Notes: a model not told the origin generated them from the sequence alone. A stretch of DNA of 64,000 bases from Hirundichthys speculiger (GCA_018398805.1 JAGFBZ010000176.1:303501-367500), one strand, 5' to 3'; counted from the first letter of the stretch, positions 22,418 through 34,049 are shown. Program-made: numbers and translations.

Positions 22418-23869
22418 CAGCGGTACCGCTACTTACGAACGTTTCTTCGTACGAAATTTTCATGTTATGAAACGCCTCAACGGGAAAATATTGCCTCTAG
22501 TTACGAAAGAAATTTCAGGATACGAAAGGCAAAAATTAGGCTTGGGCGGTATCCAAATTTTGATACCGTCAAACTTCCCTCACATTTTACCGGGGTATAC
22601 GGTATTCCCGCGACTATTAAGGCGAACAAACACCGCCGGCGGACGCCGCGCGTCAAAACAGCCGCCCCCATTATGTACCCCAGGCGCGCCGCCGCGGGGC
22701 TTTACGCCGCTGTCCTATTCCCAGCGTTGACGCGCCTGAAAAAACAAAAGGCGAGTTTACCTCGAAACAGCAGTTCAGTGCTTCAATATAAACTTGGCTC
22801 AATTACAGTTGTTTTTATTTGTGTATTTCTTGCTTTTCACTGTAGTTTTAACTCGGCCAGTGATTCACATCTCAACGCTGCCGAGGTGTGTTCGCTGAAA
22901 CGCGCTTTATAGTAAAGTGTCTGATGCTGGACGTTTCACTTCCTATAAATTCTTCAACATAAAAGTCCAACATTATTAGTTTAATAAAAAGCTTTTATTT
23001 TGAAGCAGCAAACTCAGGAAGTGTTGTTTTCATCGTCAGTACCTTAACAGGAAGAGTCAAACCGAGATCAGCTCCAAGCGAACACGAATAAACAGTAAAA
23101 TAAAGCAGAACACACAGCGATACAGGAGAGAAACTAAACTTTAAACCACAGAAATCATTCACTGCATTATTTTATGACGGTATTGAAACTGATACCGCCG
23201 CTATTTTTAAATACCGGAAGTATACGGTATTACCGTAATACCGCCCAAGCCTAGCAAAAATACAGTAGCGCTGCTACTCGCAGCTCCCAGAGTTTACTGA
23301 ACGTAAACATACTTGAAGCTGCTCTGCCATTGGCTATCAGCTAGCATCTTCCTGGCATCCCATTGGCTAGGACGGCTCCTTGTCTGTATGAGCGTAACCC
23401 AGCAACCAGGTAAACAAACAATTTTTACCTCCGCCAAGGAGGTTATGTTTTTGCCGGCGTTTATCTGTCTGTCTGTGTTCAAGATAACTCTAAAAGTTAT
23501 GGATGGATTTTGATGAAATTTTCAGGTGATGTCAGAAATGTGAAAAGAAAGAACTGATTTAATTTTAGGTGTGATCCGGAAGAAATCCTGGATTGTGGAT
23601 CACTTTCAAGTTTTCGATAATTGTTGCGTTCAGTGGAGGTCTGAGCTCTCTGAGTGCTTTTCTAGTTCTAACATGTATTTCTTACAGGTTTTGATGTCAT
23701 TTCATGTATTATTTACAATTTATTAAAAAAAATGTTTAATAATGTTCAAATTTTGGGGGGCTTGGAACGGATTAGGACATTTACATGGAAAACGCGTCTC
23801 TACTTACGAAAGTTTCAGGTTACGAAACTACTTCCAGAACCAATTAATTTCTAAGTAGAGGTAGCGCTG
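22418..23869 (+). mobile_element. CAGCGGTACC-ended DNA element with nested hAT
   Basis: The left end is CAGCGGTACCGCTACTTACG and the right end, inverted, is CAGCGCTACCTCTACTTAG. TA lies on both sides (22416-22417, 23870-23871). The body includes ACCTCCGCCAAGGAGG and GTTATGGATGGATTTTGATG, a segment type I recognise as widespread in fish. A hAT (22537-23253) splits it. The superfamily is uncertain; TA flanks favour the Tc1/mariner group. Confidence 0.75.
22537..23253. mobile_element. Non-autonomous hAT with exact 8-bp duplication
   Basis: The ends are TAGGCTTGGGCGGTATCC and TAGGCTTGGGCGGTATTAC (inverted right). GCAAAAAT lies on both sides (22529-22536, 23254-23261). The shorter copy at 11318-11650 shows the empty site. 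Inner ends hold GGTATACGGTAT motifs. No coding sequence was recognised. Confidence 0.95.
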
Positions 23870-24709
23870 TATTCGTATTCCACCACACGTGAAAGTCTGC
23901 CGTCAGTTCAGAGCCATGAGTTCTATGTTGGGAGTCAAAATCTACAATCTGCGAAGCAAAACCTTGAATCAGAGAAGGAAAACTCTGAATCTGGATCCAT
24001 CGAGAGCCCGATCATCATCGACTCTTTTAGCGCTGAAAGCGTGAACGGATTCTCCGATTCAAGACTTTGCTTCTCCGATTTCAAATTGGGATTCTCAATG
24101 AATCGACGTCGAATAGACATCGCTAGTTTTCCACTTATTAAATATTTTATTTAACGCAGACGCGTGAGCCTCATGGCAACATTTTCTCAGTAAACCAGTT
24201 CAGCTTCAATCCAGAGTCTAAGACAGTGGCAGCTTTAGCAGAAACGGGGGGGGGGGGGGGGGGGGGGTCCGTGACGGTGACAGCTGTCAGCTGTTTCAGA
24301 TCTCCAACAGCTGTCCTCTTGAACTCTGCTGAGTTGGTCCGACTGTGGAGAGAGAGAGACGGGGACGAGCTGAACGTCCTTTACATGTGCTGACATCACT
24401 GGGTCTCCTGAGTCATTGTTCTAAAGGCTACATCTGAATATGAATTTGCATATGTGAAGAGGGAAAATTTCCATTTGGTAAACCTGCAGATAATGTTGTG
24501 CACAAAAGCTCCTACTGGTCCCAGGTGTCCTGGATCGACCCGTGACTCATCGACTGGCGGGGTGCTGAAGGACGCGTTTGAAATTAAAAACACTCGCCCA
24601 TCAGGAGACAGCGGTTATCCGTTGAAGACGTAGCTGTTAACACACACACACACACCACACACACACACACACACACCACCACCAGCTGTCTGAGAGTGCA
24701 GATACGATG
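23870..24709. other. Unclassified sequence with homopolymer and CA tracts
   Basis: A run of 22 G lies at 24246-24267 and (CA)n at about 24640-24679. No exon motif. Around 23940-24120 there are inverted GATTC/GAATC motifs, perhaps an old repeat. Confidence 0.45.
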
Positions 24710-25820
24710 ATGTCCGTTGTAACAATATGGAAAATCTGATATTTTGATTATAGTGACCAAATTATCACGGTTTACGATATTATCGCGATATTCGTCATTG
24801 CTGTACAAATGTCCAAAAAACACATACATTTAAATAACTTCACAAAATCTTATGATTTTCTTGTCGTACTAAAACATCAAAAGCCAAAATTTTATCAAAA
24901 TGAAACGTTCACATTAAAAGGGCAAACAACTGGCACAGAAGGAGGTTTAATTTTAAAAGAACAAAATAAATAACAGGAACAAAGCTTATATGTCTGGTGC
25001 AAATTTAAATAAACACTTGTAACAACCATAGTAGGTCAAAATATGCAAACAATTATCAGGAACAAAAATTATAGTGCAAGTTAAAAAAAAATAAACTTTG
25101 TACTTTAAGCTGAACCTTAAATACGTATAAATGTGTAAATAAAGAAACAGTTGTTTAGGAGCCAAATATGTTGTTCTGAATTGTAGTTCACTCTGTGTGT
25201 CTGTGGGTGGCGCTGTGTTGTTACCTGAGGGTCAGGTATAAAGGTAGCTGCCTGTTATTGGTTAGCTGTTAGCACTGTGGCGCTAACTGTTAACGTTATG
25301 GTTGTCGGATCAGTTAATGGAACAAATTAATATTTTAACTGCATCAGAAGAACATCGTTCCGGTCCTTTTTCAAACAACACGCAACGGTAATGTTTACAA
25401 AATGCGAGTTAGCGAAGCGCGTCGACCAGGTTACTCTTGGTCAAACATCTCAGTAGCTTGAAGCATTAGCCTTAGCTCCTTCAAGTTGCTTCTACAAATC
25501 ACAATAAAATGTAATCAAGTGCTCTGGAGACAGAATAACTGTCCTCCACCAGTTGTCCCTCTGGATTCTTAAAAAAATAAAAAATAAATATGCCCAGACC
25601 TCAGATTTGGTCCTTTTAGTGGGTTGGTAAATGTCATGCTCACATTACAATGTCGATGTTACAAGCTACATATTCACGCGAGACACAGTCGTGAGTCGCT
25701 CGCAGACTTGAATGAGGCTGATATTACACATCCCGCTAATCGACCGCGATAATGAGATGAAGTCAAACATAAACGGTAAAAAACGGTAAAATGGGTCCGC
25801 TGTAACCATCCACCCTAACT
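24710..25820 (-). mobile_element. hAT family G copy 1 (inverted, decayed ends)
   Basis: Inverse relative of 58222-59868 and 52189-54868: it begins near GTAACAATATGGAAAATCTG, carries ATTATCACGGTTTACGATAT and AACTGGCACAGAAGGAGG, and ends near GGTTACAGCGGACC inverted. Neither terminus nor target duplication is well preserved. No coding motif. Confidence 0.7.
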
Positions 25821-25987
25821 GGTGGGAGCTGTATCCCAGTCTGCCGTCTCTCTCTCCACCTACCGCCCACTTAGCAGCTCTGATGATCATTTCCACTGCT
25901 ATTATAGATGCCAACAGGAAAATTGTACACCTGTTTCTATTCTCTGCCAGCCTGTTGTGAAACCTGCCGTATTTACACACTGCGTAT

Positions 25988-26221
25988 TTATACACGTATT
26001 AATACACTGCTAATGTCCTGATAATGTGCTTTGACCGAGTTAATGACTATCTCAGGTGCTCTGAACGTCCTCCAAACAAGGCTTTGTGGTACCGAACCAA
26101 AGGCATTTGAAAGATCTAAAAATATTACATGCAAATTCCTTTTCTCGATGTTAGCTGCCTGCATCTGGTAGCTTAGACGGAGAAATACCTGTTCACGAAG
26201 CCAGGTGAGATCTGCAAACAT
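25988..26221 (-). pseudogene. LINE reverse-transcriptase fragment
   Basis: The minus-strand frame contains NLHVIFLDLSNAFGSVPQS followed by LVWRTFRAPEIVINSVKAHY. The FLDLSNAFGSVP stretch is the RT motif A with its catalytic Asp, as found in non-LTR retrotransposons. Upstream motifs and the YADD motif are absent. About 78 codons of a protein usually near a thousand residues remain. It lies between hAT copies with no tail or target duplication visible. It resembles NeSL/R2-like or related RTs; the clade is uncertain. Confidence 0.75.
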
Positions 26222-26651
26222 GACTCTATGATGGCAGCTGATTTCCCGCCACTGAACTGAGGTTGTTGTCTTTGGAGCTGAGCAGACGTCGACGGTCTGG
26301 TCTTTTAGTAACTCTGGATGACATTACTTTAGTTTTGACCAGGACCGGAACAAGTTTCTGGAACCAACAAGGTCATTATCGTTAACGAAAACAGACGAAA
26401 TAACGAAAACTAGAATTGAAAAAACATTTTCGTTAACTGAAATAAAATGAAAACAAGAGTTTTTTTATAAAACGATAACTAACTGAAACTGTTTTATGTG
26501 TTTATAAAGCGAACTAAAATTAACTATAATAATGTCAAGAACCTCCTTTGTTTTCTTGTTTGTAATTTTTTTTCCTCATAAACGTTTGAAATCTATTAAC
26601 TTCGCTCCGCCGTACAACAACAACCGCAAAAAAAAAAAGTGATCAGCAGTG

Positions 26652-26801
26652 ATGGCTGCGGCAAAAGTTGTGAGAAAGCGTCTCAGTCCTATTTGGGATT
26701 TCTTTGACTACGACTGTGTTAACGATAAAAATAAGAGCCTTGTTGTAGAAGCAGGTGATACAATGTGTGGAATACTAACCAAGACTAGCTGGATAAGCTA
26801 G
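26652..26801 (+). pseudogene. BED-type zinc finger remnant of hAT transposase (copy 3)
   Basis: The ATG at 26652 gives MAAAKVVRKRLSPIWDFF, then DYDCVNDKNKSLVVEAGD and TMCGIL before running into the array and a stop at 26801. Compared with copies 1 and 2, the first Cys of the expected pair (KNKC) is Ser here, so even the partial finger is damaged. It is 49 codons long. Non-functional as DNA-binding module. Confidence 0.68.
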
Positions 26802-27255
26802 CCTAAGATAGCCCCCTGGAAAGAAGGCTAACCAAGACTAGCTGGATAAGCTAGCCTAAGCTAGCCCCCTGGAAAGAAGGCTAACCAAGACTAGCTGGAT
26901 AAGCTAGCCTAAGCTAGCCCCCTGGAAAGAAGGCTAACCAAGACTAGCTGGATAAGCTAGCCTAAGCTAGCCCCTGGAAAGAAGGCTAACCAAGACTAGC
27001 TGGATAAGCTAGCCTAAGCTAGCCCCCTGGAAAGAAGGCTAACAAGACTAAAGCTGGACTAGCTGGATAAGCTAGCCTAAGCTAGCCCCCTGAAAGAAGG
27101 CTAACCAAGACTAGCTGGATAAGATAGCCTAAGCTAGCCCCCTGGAAAGAAGGCTAACCAAGACTAGCTGGATAAGCTAGCCTAAGCTAGCCCCCTGGAA
27201 AGAAGGCTAACCAAGACTAGCTGGATAAGCTAGCCTAAGCTAGCCCCCTGGAAAG
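26770..27255. repeat. 53-bp minisatellite in hAT family A copy 3
   Basis: About nine inverted-orientation units of the family A repeat, with one disturbed unit near 27045-27065. Copy number differs among the three element copies (about 6, 8 and 9). Confidence 0.95.
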
Positions 27256-27592
27256 AGAAGCTACAGCTGCAGGCCAGTCAGCGTTGGGAAGGAACGGGAG
27301 AAAACAGCAACTATAATGGACTGTTTCCATGGAGACCAGATAGCTGCTGGTCAGTAAATATGCAGGAACACCACAAGAGGGAAGACGCATTGATAAATAT
27401 GTTTATTGAGACCAGAATGTAAACACGACTATGTGATTCGATAGCCTTCAAAAAAGTTCAGTGCTTCACTCCAACCAAAATTACAACCCTAATTTACAAA
27501 ATAAAACTAAAACTAACACTGAAACTAATAAAAACTAAACTAAAACTAAGTATTTCAAAATGAAAACTAATAAAAACTAAACTTAAAACTAA

Positions 27593-28024
27593 AGGCCGGT
27601 TTACTCTAATGTGTCGTCCAGCTTGTCGGAGATGCCGCAGACACTTTGATTTATACTAGCGCAGTCTCGCTAGTTATTCAACGCCACAACGGAGAGCGAC
27701 AATCACGAACTAGCTAAACTACTAAACATCTCTTGTGTTTTTCCACTTCCTCACCGTCTCGGCGTATCAGACCACATTCATCTCTATCTCCCTCCATGAA
27801 TTACTAGAATATGTGCTGTCTTTGTAGTGTGGAGAACCAGAATCGTACAGATGTGGATACTTCCTCATTTCTACGATGATGCGGATGTAGAATTGACCAA
27901 TCAGAGGCCTCCTTTCTCTCCTCTCTGCAACACTGTCTGCGTCGACCTACAACTTTAGGGGAGGAGCACCGGAGTGTCTGCGTAGGTGACACAGACGACC
28001 TGACGTTCGAGTATAAATCAAGCT
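27593..28024 (-). mobile_element. PIF/Harbinger-like MITE with MADF remnant
   Basis: The ends AGGCCGGTTTACTC and, inverted, AGCTTGATTTATAC are related. TAA lies on both sides (27590-27592, 28025-28027), the TWA duplication typical of PIF/Harbinger. Inside on the minus strand is a MADF-like coding remnant (27767-27946). It is nested in hAT family A copy 3. Confidence 0.82.
27767..27946 (-). pseudogene. MADF/Myb-like domain remnant of a Harbinger element
   Basis: The minus-strand frame reads RRPLIGQFYIRIIVEMRKYP, HLYDSGSPHYKDSTYSS and NSWREIEMNVV then a stop. The spacing of the aromatic residues and the NSWREI helix resemble the start of MADF domains, the DNA-binding partner protein of PIF/Harbinger transposons. 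Only the first half of the domain remains. The same fragment occurs at 53500-53684. No ATG is obvious, and an upstream splice acceptor (CTGTAG-like) is possible but unproven. Confidence 0.62.
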
Positions 28025-28158
28025 TAAGTATTGAAATGAATTAAAAACTAGCAAAACTGCTCTACAAACGAATTAAAAATAACTGAATTTGTAAAAACTG
28101 AATTAAAACCTAAATAAAAACTAAAACTAATGGAAAATCCAAAACTATTATAACCCTG

Positions 28159-28460
28159 GGAACCACCTTCTTTCAACTTTGCAACTAAAACACCGACGTC
28201 ACACGCTGCATGTCTTCGCCAACGTCCCGCAGCGCTGACTTCAACCGTCGTGCTACGATGTTAGATGGACGCTTGAAAAGAAGCTCCGTCCTTCGTAACG
28301 CTCCTCTGTTGTTGTTGATGTTGACCGTTTTATGAGGGAGCAGGCGAACGAGGTAAAAATGCTCCACTGTGACCAGGGGCGAAAATCCCATTTCATTTGG
28401 GGGGGACAATAAACAGTAAAATTTCAGAGTGTAATTCCTGGGGGGGACATGAAAAAAAAA

Positions 28461-28496
<36 letters not shown>

Positions 28497-29631
28497 TCTC
28501 TCTCTCTGCTCCTTTGGAACTTGCCTTGCAGGGTTGAGCCCACAGCCTGTTGAATGTTAGAAAAAGTAATAATAGTAGTTGTAGCATTGTTGTGTATCAG
28601 TGCATTTCTACCTGTTACAGGTTTTTCAATGTTCAAACTGAAAAATCAACAATGGTATTAGGTGGGTATTATTATATTGTAGTGTTGTATTTTTTGACAA
28701 ACAAAATACAACAACATATTACAACTACGCCATTAAATATGGCAACTTAAAAATCAAAAATAAAATACAATTAAAAATCCCTTCTACATTTACACACAAA
28801 AGTTGTCGCTTGTGTTGTACTTTATTGAACAGACTACTTATTATTCAATTGTTTTTTGTGCTTACAATGATTTTTTGGGGGGACAACTTAATGGGGGGGG
28901 GGACAGCCCCGTGTCCCCCCGGGATTTTATGACGTGGCGACACAGCGGCGAACAGCAAATTTGCGTCGTTTGAAAGACTGCTGAAACGGTCCGTCGGGCA
29001 GAATAATGCCAGAGCTGAGCCCGACTCCTGGATAACGTACCCGCTCTGGAGCGTCTGGGTCTTTGTTCCTGAGCATGTGGGCATCAGCGCAGAGACGTTC
29101 CCAGTCTGTTACTTTAATGATGACAGATTTTTCTCTGTTTGGGGTCACTGAGTGCATCTGACTTGTTCAGGCACTGAAGGAAGGTGTTAGGTTGCTTTCA
29201 CAGCGCCATCATCACCATCATCACCTCAGCAGGCCCTCTGAAAGCACATGTGATGTACAAGCTGAACAAAGTGAAGGCAAGGTCAGAGGGAAACGGGTCA
29301 TCGTCCTGACCTTTGGTCCGGAGTCATCCAGGAAAACCCGCTCTCTCCGTCTCTCCTCGCTGATGTGATGAGCGGCGGAGGAATTACATCTCTAATGTGT
29401 CGTTGCTGAGACATTTTCCCAACAGAGAAAAATCAAAGACGAGGGTCGGTGAACTCGTGCTCTTTTCCGTCTAAAGATGTGCATCCTCCCTCGGTGCCGT
29501 GAGAAGTAACGACGGCGTTACGAAGCGTGAAGGTTTTTGCTGTTCCGACGTTTTTTTTAATTAATGAAAGGAAATATCTTTGCGAAGACATAAAAAATGT
29601 CAGAGCAGTTTTTATTTTAATTAGGGGTGCA
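28159..29631. other. Unclassified sequence containing a probable MITE
   Basis: No host exon motif outside the probable MITE at 28374-28928. The frames at 28845-29157 match nothing known. CATCATCACC-type short repeats lie near 29205. Confidence 0.4.
28374..28928. mobile_element. Probable hAT-type MITE with G-rich ends
   Basis: The left end is CAGGGGCGAAAATCCC followed by GGGGGGGAC; the right end has GTCCCCCCGGGATTTT, its partial inverse, but the last bases are lost. It includes a (CT)n microsatellite at about 28465-28506. No target duplication is visible. Confidence 0.6.
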
Positions 29632-30860
29632 CGATAACTATCGGGCCGATAACAGGAAATTATGACATCATCCCGATAACTCCGATATCACGACAAATAG
29701 CCCCGATAACATTTATATTTTTGTCAACACAGCAGTGTCTCGCTCCCTCTGAGCCTTGAATGACCAGCAGTGAATGTTATGTTCAAGTGACGTCGGCATA
29801 ATCAGAAAAACGATTTCTCAGTAAGGAAAATCAAGAATACCCCCTCATGCCAGAAAACAACTCGTTAACTCGGTCATAATTTTAGTAGTTGCTGACTTGA
29901 ATTGATATTCACAGTATTCTTCCACATGTTACACATAAAAAATAGAAAAAATTGATAAGACCGAAAGAACGACTAGCAAACGAGGCAATGGAGGAAATTA
30001 CATTACACCTTGAATGCAGCATTGCGGACCAGTGTGCTGAAAAAAAAACAAAAAAACATGGCGGCGATGGTGTAGAACTTTGTTAAAGTTTCAGAAGAAG
30101 ATAGTTCGCTGGTTATTTGTGACAAATGCTCCAAGCGAAGGAGGAAAAAATAGCACAAGCTTTAATACGTCAAACCTGATCAGCCACCTGAAACATAACC
30201 ATCACTACCATGGAGTTTTGGAATAGCGCTAACGTGAGCTAACATGAGCTAGCATGAGCTAACGTGGGCAAGCCAGCAGCAAGTCAACCCCTCCCCTCCC
30301 CTCTCCTCTCATCGCCATCATCTCTCATCTAAAGCTTCCATGAGATTTAAAAAAAAAAAAAAAAAACTACTGAACCTCATTTACTTTAATTAAAGGAATT
30401 AATTTGAATGGAACCACAAGCCAAAATCCTTTAAACGTAATTTCTTTGTTACTATGAGTGCACTTTTTAAGTTTATTTACACAGACAAGTCTAACTTGTG
30501 TCAGTACATTATGACCTGTGCATTATTTTTTATTGTCATTTAAGAATGAATTTTTTCAGTTAGTAATTTTGATGCATGTATTTCCATCAGTTCAAGGAGC
30601 CTTTATTTTTTATATCAGTCAGTAATGAACCTTATTTAAGTTAATGTGAGATATCAAATAGGTTTGTTTGATAGCTTTATGAAAATGTTTGAGAGGCTTG
30701 ACAATAGTTTTTCATTGGAAAAAATTAAATATCTGTTCATTTAAAAAGTCAAAACTATTTTTGATATTTTTGTTCATAGTATTGATGTAATGATCTCAGG
30801 TATATGTGTGTTATCGGTTATTGGTTATCGGTTTAAAAAAACAGTTATCATGCATCCCTG
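29632..30860 (+). mobile_element. Non-autonomous hAT, family F copy 2
   Basis: The left end is TAGGGGTGCACGATAAC and the right end is GTTATCATGCATCCCTG. The flanks ATTTTAAT (29624-29631) and ATTATAAC match at 6 of 8 positions. It is collinear with the inverse of 17879-19414 except that the 10-bp array is reduced to about four units. Confidence 0.9.
30058..30226 (+). pseudogene. BED zinc finger remnant of hAT family F, copy 2
   Basis: The ATG at 30058 is followed by a stop after five codons; the same frame then gives VKVSEEDSSLVICDKCSKRR (C-x2-C). A one-base shift continues as SFNTSNLISHLKHNHH, giving the His pair, and ends at TAG 30226. Together these show the full Cys2His2 BED layout, but with a stop and a frameshift. 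In hAT transposases this finger binds the element ends. It is the best-preserved BED pattern in the window and lies at the same site as in copy 1. Confidence 0.78.
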
Positions 30861-30868
30861 ATTATAAC

Positions 30869-31530
30869 TCCCCAATGAAATGTACATATGAAAGATACAG
30901 TTGACGAACATCAGAGGCGGATCAAACGACTGCACGTGTACCTTAATGAAGCGACGTCAAAAGTTCTTACAGTGACTCATTCAGGCCTTGTTGGACCTCA
31001 GAAGAACCTTTGTGGCGGTGACGGGGTCCTGGAGGAGTTTTTACGTCATCTTTAGCGTCGTTCTCAAACGGGTCGATGGCGGTGCACGCAGGTATCATTT
31101 TATGACCTTCTTTTTTTTCTATTTTGTGTTGTATTTTTACTTTGAAGCAGTGAACAAAGAAGTGCTGAGAGCATCGTGCCAATAAAATGGAGTTTGTGCT
31201 TTGAATTACTTATTTAAGAAAGACCTGCCTGTTTTTTTCCAGATACAGGAACATCGTGAAATTACTCAGTGTGAAGAAGATGAGACATGAATAATGGAAA
31301 CCTTCACATTACTTACGTTCCCTTATGTCTGGATGAGACTTTATTATTTTACAAGTCCTCAGAAAATGTCCTTTGCTGGATAAATAATTCTGCGCTTGAC
31401 TTATGTATCATTTAAACACACACACACGCACACACACACGCTGGTTTAACATTTACATCCACACAGCGCAGTCTTTTTAGGCTGTGGCGGGAGGAAACGT
31501 CCCACTAATACCACACATACATGCACGTTA
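30869..31530. other. Unclassified sequence, no gene seen
   Basis: No element ends or exon motif. The frames at 30967-31182 and 30988-31185 overlap on opposite strands. A CA-type microsatellite lies at 31419-31441. It borders the left edge of the large duplication. Confidence 0.4.
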
Positions 31531-31965
31531 TGTTCAAGACGAATTTGGAGACAACGTTTCCACGCGGCGCGACGGCTGAGACGGCTCATCCCGGCGCAGG
31601 AAAATAAACGAAAGGCGGGCCCGCGAGGGAAACGCCCTCCCCGGTCTGTAACAAAAACACACGCAACCAGATGTTGCGAACTGTCACAACGCGAGCAGAT
31701 GTTCCCGTGACGTGACTTCACTTTGACTTGAAAGAGCAGCGCCGTCTCAAGTTAAATAAAGACGCATGTCCAGCAGGGAACAGCTGCTGTGGACGTTAAA
31801 ATGTCAGTTTCACTTTTGTCTGCAGGAACGAATGATCGTCGAGCTCTCGTGGTCTCCGGTCGGTACGACGAAGGAACTTTACACATCTGTCACGACATCC
31901 ACATGTTGCTTCATGGACTCTTTCAAACAGCACCTGCTGTACGACGATTAGGGATGGGAATATAG

Positions 31966-32094
31966 AACAGGTCCCTGTAGAGAACCGGTTCCTGTAGAGA
32001 ACTGGTTCCTGCAGAGAACTGGTTCCTGTAGAGAACCGGTTCCTGTAGAGAACCGGTTCCTGCAGAGAACTGGTTCCTGTAGAGAACCGGTTCC
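31966..32094. repeat. 17-bp AACCGGTT minisatellite, short form
   Basis: About seven to eight units of GAGAACCGGTTCCTGTA, some with AACTGGTT. The duplicate copy has more than fifty. Confidence 0.95.
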
Positions 32095-32295
32095 ATGTGT
32101 TTCGGTTCCATGGAATCGTTTGGAGAACAGTTCCTGTATCCAGAGAACGATTCTCCTTATCGATTCCAACCAGCAAGAATCTCACGTAGAGAACCGGTTT
32201 ACGCAAGTTACGCACAGTCAATTCCAGAAAGCACTTACGTGAATAAGTTACGGTCGGTTTAGCAGAGAACGTTAGCATTGCAGTTGTAAACAACA

Positions 32296-32482
32296 ATGGC
32301 GCCCACCAGGTTCAAACGCTCCAAAGTTTGGCTTCACTTCACCAAAGAAAGATGGCAACAAGGCAACTAGCAGTCATTGTAAAGTGGAGATAACAGCGTC
32401 GGGAGGGAACACGGCTAACACGCAGAAACATCTGAACACACAACATGCTAACGAGTGTCGTGTTTTTGACGCTTCCGACTGA
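32296..32482 (+). pseudogene. BED zinc finger remnant of hAT family H, copy 1
   Basis: The ATG at 32296 gives MAPTRFKRSKVWLHFTKERW; after a frameshift the next frame continues NKATSSHCKVEITASGGNT, then ANTQKHLNTQHANECRVFD to a TGA at 32480-32482. SKVWLHFT, one Cys of the pair (SHC; the expected first Cys is Ser) and the H-x4-H of KHLNTQH follow the BED plan. It is broken by the shift and the lost ligand. No catalytic domain is in the element. Copies with the same layout lie at 40465-40651 and 56567-56755. Confidence 0.78.
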
Positions 32483-33126
32483 TGAATCTCAACCCAGCAG
32501 CAGTAGCCAAGCTAAGATCACCTCTGGTAACTCTGGTTAGTAGCTATCCCACTGCCTATGTGCTTCTTTGTAAAACACGCTATAACATTAGCGCTATGCT
32601 ATTAAACGAATGCCTTCTGCATTACATTTAGAAGATGACCGTGACGAGAGAGAGTCTGGCTGGTTCAGAGGCTGGAAGACATGATTATTTTACTGCTAAA
32701 GAATTGTTAATTCTTCATAGTATTTGCAGATTTGTACTATGCTCTGTTCCGTTGTATTTGATAGTATTTATCTTTCTTTATTATTATTTTTGAGTGCTTA
32801 GTGAGCTCATATATCCTTTTAAAATGGAGATTTTTTCATTTCTATTAGGAAAAATCTGTTAGTAAAATGTTCCACATTCTTGTGTATTTGCACAGTTACA
32901 TATTACAACAGTTAACACGTTATCCAGGCTTTGGGCCTCTTTTGACCTCGCTGTTGAGTTTGTAAGCTCGTGACTTCTAAGTTTAAAAAAATTGATGGTA
33001 ATAAAACTGTTAGTTTTCCTTTTTCCCCAAATTAGAATCGATAAGAGAATCAATAAAGAATCAAATCGTTAAACAGTATCGATAATGGAATCAGAATCTG
33101 AAAAATCTGATTAATTCTCATCCCTA

Positions 33127-34049
33127 ATGACGATGCACTGGAGATCCCCTCCTCGTTCCGCCTCCACCCTCCGGCTGTGCATTCACAGCGATGTGTGCTT
33201 CCACAAACCATTATTACAGCATTCTGCAACCTGAAGAAGATCGCTTTCCTCTACTTCAGTGTTGTACCTGAATGCGTTCATTGAATGAAAGTTCACGGAC
33301 TAGTTTGTATTTTATGTGAATGTGAACTGAGCGCGCTCTCTTCCTCCTTCACCAGCGGGGGGCGTGAACGAGTTCATTTGTTCAGTTGTGAACGACGCTC
33401 TTTCAAAGTTCACGCACGGTCAAAACCGTTCCAGGTTTCCAGCGAACCTCATTTAAAATCCACCACAAACGAGCCTGATATGTATCTGAGGAAATCAATC
33501 AAACATGGCACACGGCTGTCACGCAACATGGCAACGGGCTGTCGCTGCTGTCACGTAACAAACATGGCAACGCTGCGCTGTCACACATGTCAACATGTGT
33601 CGCTGCTGTCACGCTAACATGGCAACACGGCTGTCGCTGCTGTCACGCTAACATGGCAACACGGCTGTCGCTGCTGTCACGCTAACATGGCAACACGGCT
33701 GTCGCTGCTGTCACGCTAACATGGCAACACGGCTGTCGCTGCTGTCACGCTAACATGGCAACACGGCTGTCGCTGCTGTCACGCTAACATGGCAACACGG
33801 CTGTCGCTGCTGTCACGCTAACATGGCAACACGGCTGTCGCTGCTGTCACGCTAACATGGCAACACGGCTGTTACTGCTGTCACGCTAACAATTGTGTCA
33901 TTAAATGTTGAAAACAAGCAGGAAGATGTTAATATGTTATTGGTAGCAACTGCTAACGCTAATAGCCTACACCGGTCAGGACGTGTCGTGAATATTTACC
34001 TGACAGGCGGGGAAGACGAGGAGTCCACGTCAACGAAACCTCCAAGAAC
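33127..34049. other. Unclassified duplicated sequence with 34-bp satellite
   Basis: It holds GTGAAC/GTTCAC-rich DNA (about 33290-33430), the satellite at 33540-33888, and a stretch at 33937-33992 whose near-copy lies inside the next hAT at 34398-34460. The open frame at 33895-34128 runs into the hAT terminus and is not supported. Confidence 0.5.
33540..33888. repeat. 34-bp satellite with CAACACGGCTGTCGCTGCTG core, copy 1
   Basis: About ten tandem units built on AACATGGCAACACGGCTGTC and GCTGCTGTCACGCT; the last eight are nearly perfect. The duplicate at 41692-41932 has about seven. Confidence 0.96.

Larger units (their letters stand above)
26368..28158 (+). mobile_element. Non-autonomous hAT, family A copy 3 (complete)
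   Basis: The left end is CAAGGTCATTATCGTTAACG and the right end, inverted, is CAGGGTTATAATAGTTTTGG. The flanks GGAACCAA (26360-26367) and GGAACCAC (28159-28166) match at 7 of 8 positions. In order it holds: AACGAAAACTA-rich end, BED remnant, 53-bp array, conserved block, a nested Harbinger-like element (27593-28024) and an AAAACTAA-rich end. This copy defines the family. Confidence 0.93.
31949..33126 (+). mobile_element. Non-autonomous hAT, family H copy 1
   Basis: The left end is TAGGGATGGGAATATAG and the right end, inverted, is TAGGGATGAGAATTAATC. The flanks ACGACGAT and ATGACGAT match at 7 of 8 positions. It carries a short 17-bp array and a BED-finger remnant, then AT-rich sequence ending in GAATCGATAAGAG-type motifs. 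Copies lie at 39365-41316 (by duplication) and 55974-57666 (independent insertion). Confidence 0.93.

Noticed and set aside
22244..22912. 222-codon frame on +
   Set aside because: It crosses unclassified DNA, the CAGCGGTACC element and a nested hAT; no single gene could span these recent insertions.
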